Shown here piece after piece: positions 60,814-64,000 of a stretch of DNA of 64,000 nucleotides. The DNA comes from Emmonsiellopsis sp. PD_33 (taxonomy: Eukaryota; Ascomycota; Eurotiomycetes; Onygenales; Ajellomycetaceae): positions 1 through 64,000 of the forward strand of contig JANTQF010000155.1 of NCBI GenBank assembly GCA_032988165.1, in the 5' to 3' direction. The notes under the pieces are model-generated. The model was not told the origin of the DNA. It saw only the letters and a list, made by a program, of their open reading frames with translations, and ran no database searches. Every line of letters begins with the position of its first letter. Position 1 is the stretch's first letter. The translations under genes and the position numbers were made by a program.

Positions 60814-61904
60814 ATGGATGGATGAATGGATGAGGTTTTTTTTTTTTTTTTTTTGATATAGTATCCTTCAACTCAGGCACATTGGTTCTTTCTTTCCTTG
60901 GCTTTTTTTGGCATGGGCGTTATTTGGACTGGTTTGGTTTGGTTTGGTTTGGTTTGGTTGGTAGGTAGATAGGTAGACAGGTGGGTGGGTTTCTGTTTCT
61001 ATAATTTATATAGTCTTTACTTCCATCCGGGGACTTACTTTACTCTTTGGGGGTACAAAGAAAGAGTTAAAACTTAGTTATGTTATCTTACTTTATTTTG
61101 GCATTTTAGGGGGGGGTTTTTTTTTGAGGGGGGGGGCATTCAAGGGTTACCCATCCGTCTAATCCGTAATCCATGTTGGGAAGAAAGAGGGAGGGAGGGA
61201 CAGGGGGAGTGTTGGATAAATCAACATGGTGTTATAATAGGATAGGATAATGTATAGGAATGGAATATGAGGAAGGGGCTCTGTTAATCGTTCTATCTGT
61301 AATAGATAGATAGATAGGTAAACAAACATCCAGGGAAATAAGATGGGAAGTTCCTAAGGAGGGTTAAAGATATACAGGTTTCATCAAGATAAATTTTATT
61401 CATTTCATTTATTTTTCATTAATCATGTAAATTATATAGTTAGGAGATCTGTTTGCTCATGAACTTCATAAAATGAACACAGAAGAAAGTGAAAAATAAA
61501 AAAAAAAGACAGAGGGAAAGGGAAAGGGGGACGGAAATATAAAAAATGGAAAATGGAAACAAAAATCAAGAATATTTCCATCAAATAGTAGGGTTAGTTA
61601 GTAACCTAACCAAGAAAAAAAAAACCAGACAGACATATGTAACAAGTTAACTTAGATCAGACATCCACCCAATTTAGCAAAAATAGCAAATAGTGACCAA
61701 AACAGAAACGTAGAGGTGATGACAGGACAAGAGAGACAAAAAACAGAGAGAAACAAAAAAACACCCTTGACCAACTCTGTTCTCCCACCGTTCATATGCC
61801 CTCATTCTCACCTGCCCAAGCCCATCCGCATACCCACCTCTGCCCAGTAACCTCCTCATCAAACCCAACCCCCCCTTTCCCCCGGCAAGCTCCACATCAC
61901 AATC
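60814..61904. other. Intergenic between convergent genes
   Basis: About 1.1 kb holds two 3' ends. It contains a 14-base T run after the transporter stop, a GGTTT repeat (about 60930-60960), GGTAGATA-type units (60959-60985), a G-rich stretch (61111-61137) and then A-rich DNA. The minus-strand open frame at 61674-61895 is not supported. No gene is seen. Confidence 0.6.
60930..60960. repeat. (GGTTT)n simple repeat
   Basis: Five to six GGTTT units lie in the 3' flank of the Mg2+ transporter gene. Confidence 0.85.
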
Positions 61905-64000
61905 TTAATACCCCCCCGACGGCAAAAACTGAGGCAGAGGATCCGCAAACAGTGAATCCTGACTAGCTGACCAATCCCCCCCGCTGTAGTTGTTGTTGTT
62001 GTCGTTGTTATGTGAGATTGAGATGCCATTTCCCGCGTAGCCGTGGACGAGTTGGCGGTGGCCGTGGGAGTCGAAGTGGTCCGGGAGGTCGATGGTGGTG
62101 TCTGAGGCTGCTTCGGGGTGTTGGGGTTGGTGATACTGGGGTTGGTATTGTGGTTCGTGGGGGATGGGGGGTGGTGGGAGATGGTCATGGTGATGATGAT
62201 TATGATGATGTGAATAGTGCTGGTGGCGGTGGTGGGAGCGATTTATGTTATCGATTGTGGAATCGCTATCATCGGTTTCATAACCCTGTTCACCATGGTG
62301 GCCTTGGTGTTGTGAAGATGCGCTGTCGTCGTCGTCATACGGCGCTGGGAGGTCAAAGTGGACAGTCTTTGGGGGTGGTTGGCTGGATGATCTGGGGCGG
62401 GAAGGTTCGGGGAGCAGCATTCTTGGAGCGGAGGTATTAGGAGATGCGGTCGACTGGTCGGGTGTTGGTGTAGGCCAGGTATTTGGGTGCGGTGGTGGCG
62501 ATGGTGCCGTTATACCTGGACGAGACTGGCGTCAGCAGAACGTTCAACTAGATCCAGGAGGAGACCTGAACCCACCCTCTGACGACAAGTGGCGCTGTCC
62601 AGATGAGAGGGTAGGGTTCGGTACAGAACTCACATTCTCGTCGCCTCTCATCGGCCGAGGAGCGTAAGGATCAGTTCCCGGAGGCGATGGGTAGGTGTAG
62701 TTTGGCTGTGCCTGGGGGGGTGCACCGGGAGGAGGGGGGTAATCGGCCGGGTTATATGGGCTACCTGGCGGGATATTGGGGGCAACTGGGGGCGGCCCAG
62801 GGGGAGGTGGAAATCTATTTCCCTGGGGGTAATAATTTGCACCATTTGGGGGGGGCGAGGGGGCATAAGGGGCGGGATCATAGCCCTCCTCATACGAATC
62901 ATGGTACCCGCCATCAGGTCCATATTCTGCAGAGTGCTGTCAGCCTCGTGAACAATCTTTTGCCTTGCAGGACGTCCCCCATAATCAAAGGAAACAGTGG
63001 ATATTACTGGTATGTCACGGTGAAGTATACGTACTTCTTCTTTCTTCCTCCTTTCGGTGCTGCCTCTGTGTATATTCACGAGCAGCAAGCCCCGCTCCAG
63101 CAGCAGCAAGGCCGGCAGTCGCAAATTCTCTGGTTCGGCTTCTGCTTCGATCCTTCTTGTGGCCGTGGCTTTTGCGATGGCCGTCCCTGTCATCAGAACT
63201 GCTTCCCGATCCATAATGGCGGCTGCGGCTTCGGCTTCGGCTCCCGCCGCGATGGCGACTGCTTCTCCGGGGCGGTGCTTCAATTGCGTCCGGATAGTAG
63301 CCATGTCCGCTAGGCGGCCGGCCGTAATAGTCACTGTTTGCCGGGATGCTTCCATAAACAGGATCATCGCCATACTCGATGAGTTGCGGAGCCGAATGCG
63401 ATGGATCCGAGTAGGATGAGGAACGACGTCTGCTTTTGGACCTAGATCTCCGCCTTCTGTCTCGTTTTCCTTCGGCTTCGGTTTCTTTTTTCGCCTTGTT
63501 CTTTTCATACATTGCAGCAATTGCAGCGCTTCCAAGTCCAGCAGCGGCTATGGGAATACCTTGTCTCACCCTACTCTTCGACCGTTCTCCTTTCCGGGAC
63601 CGGGATTTGCTCCTGGCTCGCTCTATCAAACCCGCCACTGCAGCGCCTGCAAGTCCGGCTTCCGCCATCCGCTTGTTGCGGTGGGCAGGGTTTCGAGCAT
63701 CATCCGACCCAGAACTGTGTGATCCCCGACGATGACGGGAGCGACTCCGTCTATCGTGCGACTTGTGCGAATTACCGTCTTTCTTGCCGTCCTTCTCTGA
63801 CTTCTTTCGAGCCAGAGCAACTGCTCCAGCAATTGCGGCTGCGCCCAAGCCAAGCCCTGCCAAAGTTTTGATGCGCGAATCAGATGAAGAGCGACTCCGG
63901 TGACGACGGTGGTGATGTCGACGGTCTCCACGGTCGCGGCCTCGATCAAGAGATTCGGCGCGGCTCCTGCTTTTGCTCCGGCGGTGGCTTCTAGCACGTT
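61905..64000 (-). CDS. DUF3824-like RS- and Gly/Ala-rich protein, N-terminus beyond window
   Basis: Partial gene running off the right edge. Exons, from the edge inward: 64000-63035 (continues outside), 62926-62576, 62515-61905, stop TAA; phases agree. Visible: Arg/Ser-rich runs (RSKSRSR, RRHHHRRHRSRSSSDS), then four Gly/Ala-hydrophobic units (TLAGLGLGAAAIAGAVAL, EAGLAGAAVAGLIERA, IAAAGLGSAAIAAMYE, ATAGLAAAGAGLAARE), each followed by a basic RS stretch. A Tyr/Pro-rich part (GYYPDAIEAPP; RFPPPPGPPPVAP) comes next, then an acidic, His-rich tail. This fits proteins annotated with fungal DUF3824; no biochemical role is known to me. In-frame ATG codons are not seen before the edge. The 108-nt intron 62927-63034 contains sequence that is open in another frame, so its boundaries are the least certain part. 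Confidence 0.75.

Noticed and set aside
62628..62633. GTGAGT donor (minus strand) in the DUF3824-like gene
   Set aside because: Using it breaks the phase with the exon at 62515. Reading through to GAG G|GTGGGT at 62575 keeps the frame.
62927..62965. Very short GC-AG intron to keep the open frame upstream of 62926 in the DUF3824-like gene
   Set aside because: It would be only about 37 nt, below the normal minimum. A 108-nt GT-AG intron 62927-63034 fits phase and size better.

Overview
The window is nuclear DNA of a filamentous ascomycete (Pezizomycotina; probably Eurotiomycetes, possibly Onygenales, although the order is my inference). The genes carry many short introns (about 48-135 nt) with GT...AG ends and CTAAC/CTGAC-like branch sites. 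The locus includes a Leashin-type giant Woronin-body tether, which is restricted to Pezizomycotina, and long microsatellite-rich intergenic regions. I joined exons by hand and checked codon phase across each junction; every multi-exon model below is a multiple of three with no internal stop.

Left part (738-16175) is a translation block. A DEAH-box RNA helicase of the DHX29/DHX57/YLR419W group (minus strand, 10 exons, 1468 aa) lies head to head with GCN1 (plus strand, 8 exons, 2675 aa), the ribosome-bound activator of the Gcn2 kinase. They share a 372-bp intergenic promoter. RPL19 (60S protein eL19, 192 aa) follows, with its start codon split AT|G by an intron.

Middle part (16176-37453) is gene-poor. 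It holds a single-exon, single-pass membrane protein (minus), an unrecognised conserved-looking protein in three exons (plus), and about 8 kb without a credible gene that contains a 368-bp MITE flanked by TA. At its end is a 1043-aa Zn(II)2Cys6 transcription factor with a probable 5'UTR intron.

Right part (37454-64000) carries a 347-aa classical short-chain dehydrogenase and then the dominant feature: an almost 18-kb gene (39338-57196) coding for about 5885 aa in three exons. I read it as Leashin (Lah; often labelled 'involucrin repeat protein'), which tethers Woronin bodies to the cortex/septal pore. It has an RS- and Gly/Ala-rich N-terminal region, about twenty Lys-rich modules spaced by acidic/proline-rich linkers, and a C-terminal coiled coil plus conserved end domain. 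Retaining its first intron would end the protein two codons later, so two products from one locus are possible. Next come an Alr1/Mnr2-type CorA Mg2+ transporter (871 aa) and, convergent with it, a minus-strand DUF3824-like RS/Gly/Ala-rich protein cut by the right edge. The Gly/Ala-hydrophobic plus RS-basic segments of that protein recur in the first exon of the Leashin gene.

I recognised no tRNA, rRNA, CRISPR or bacterial-type features.
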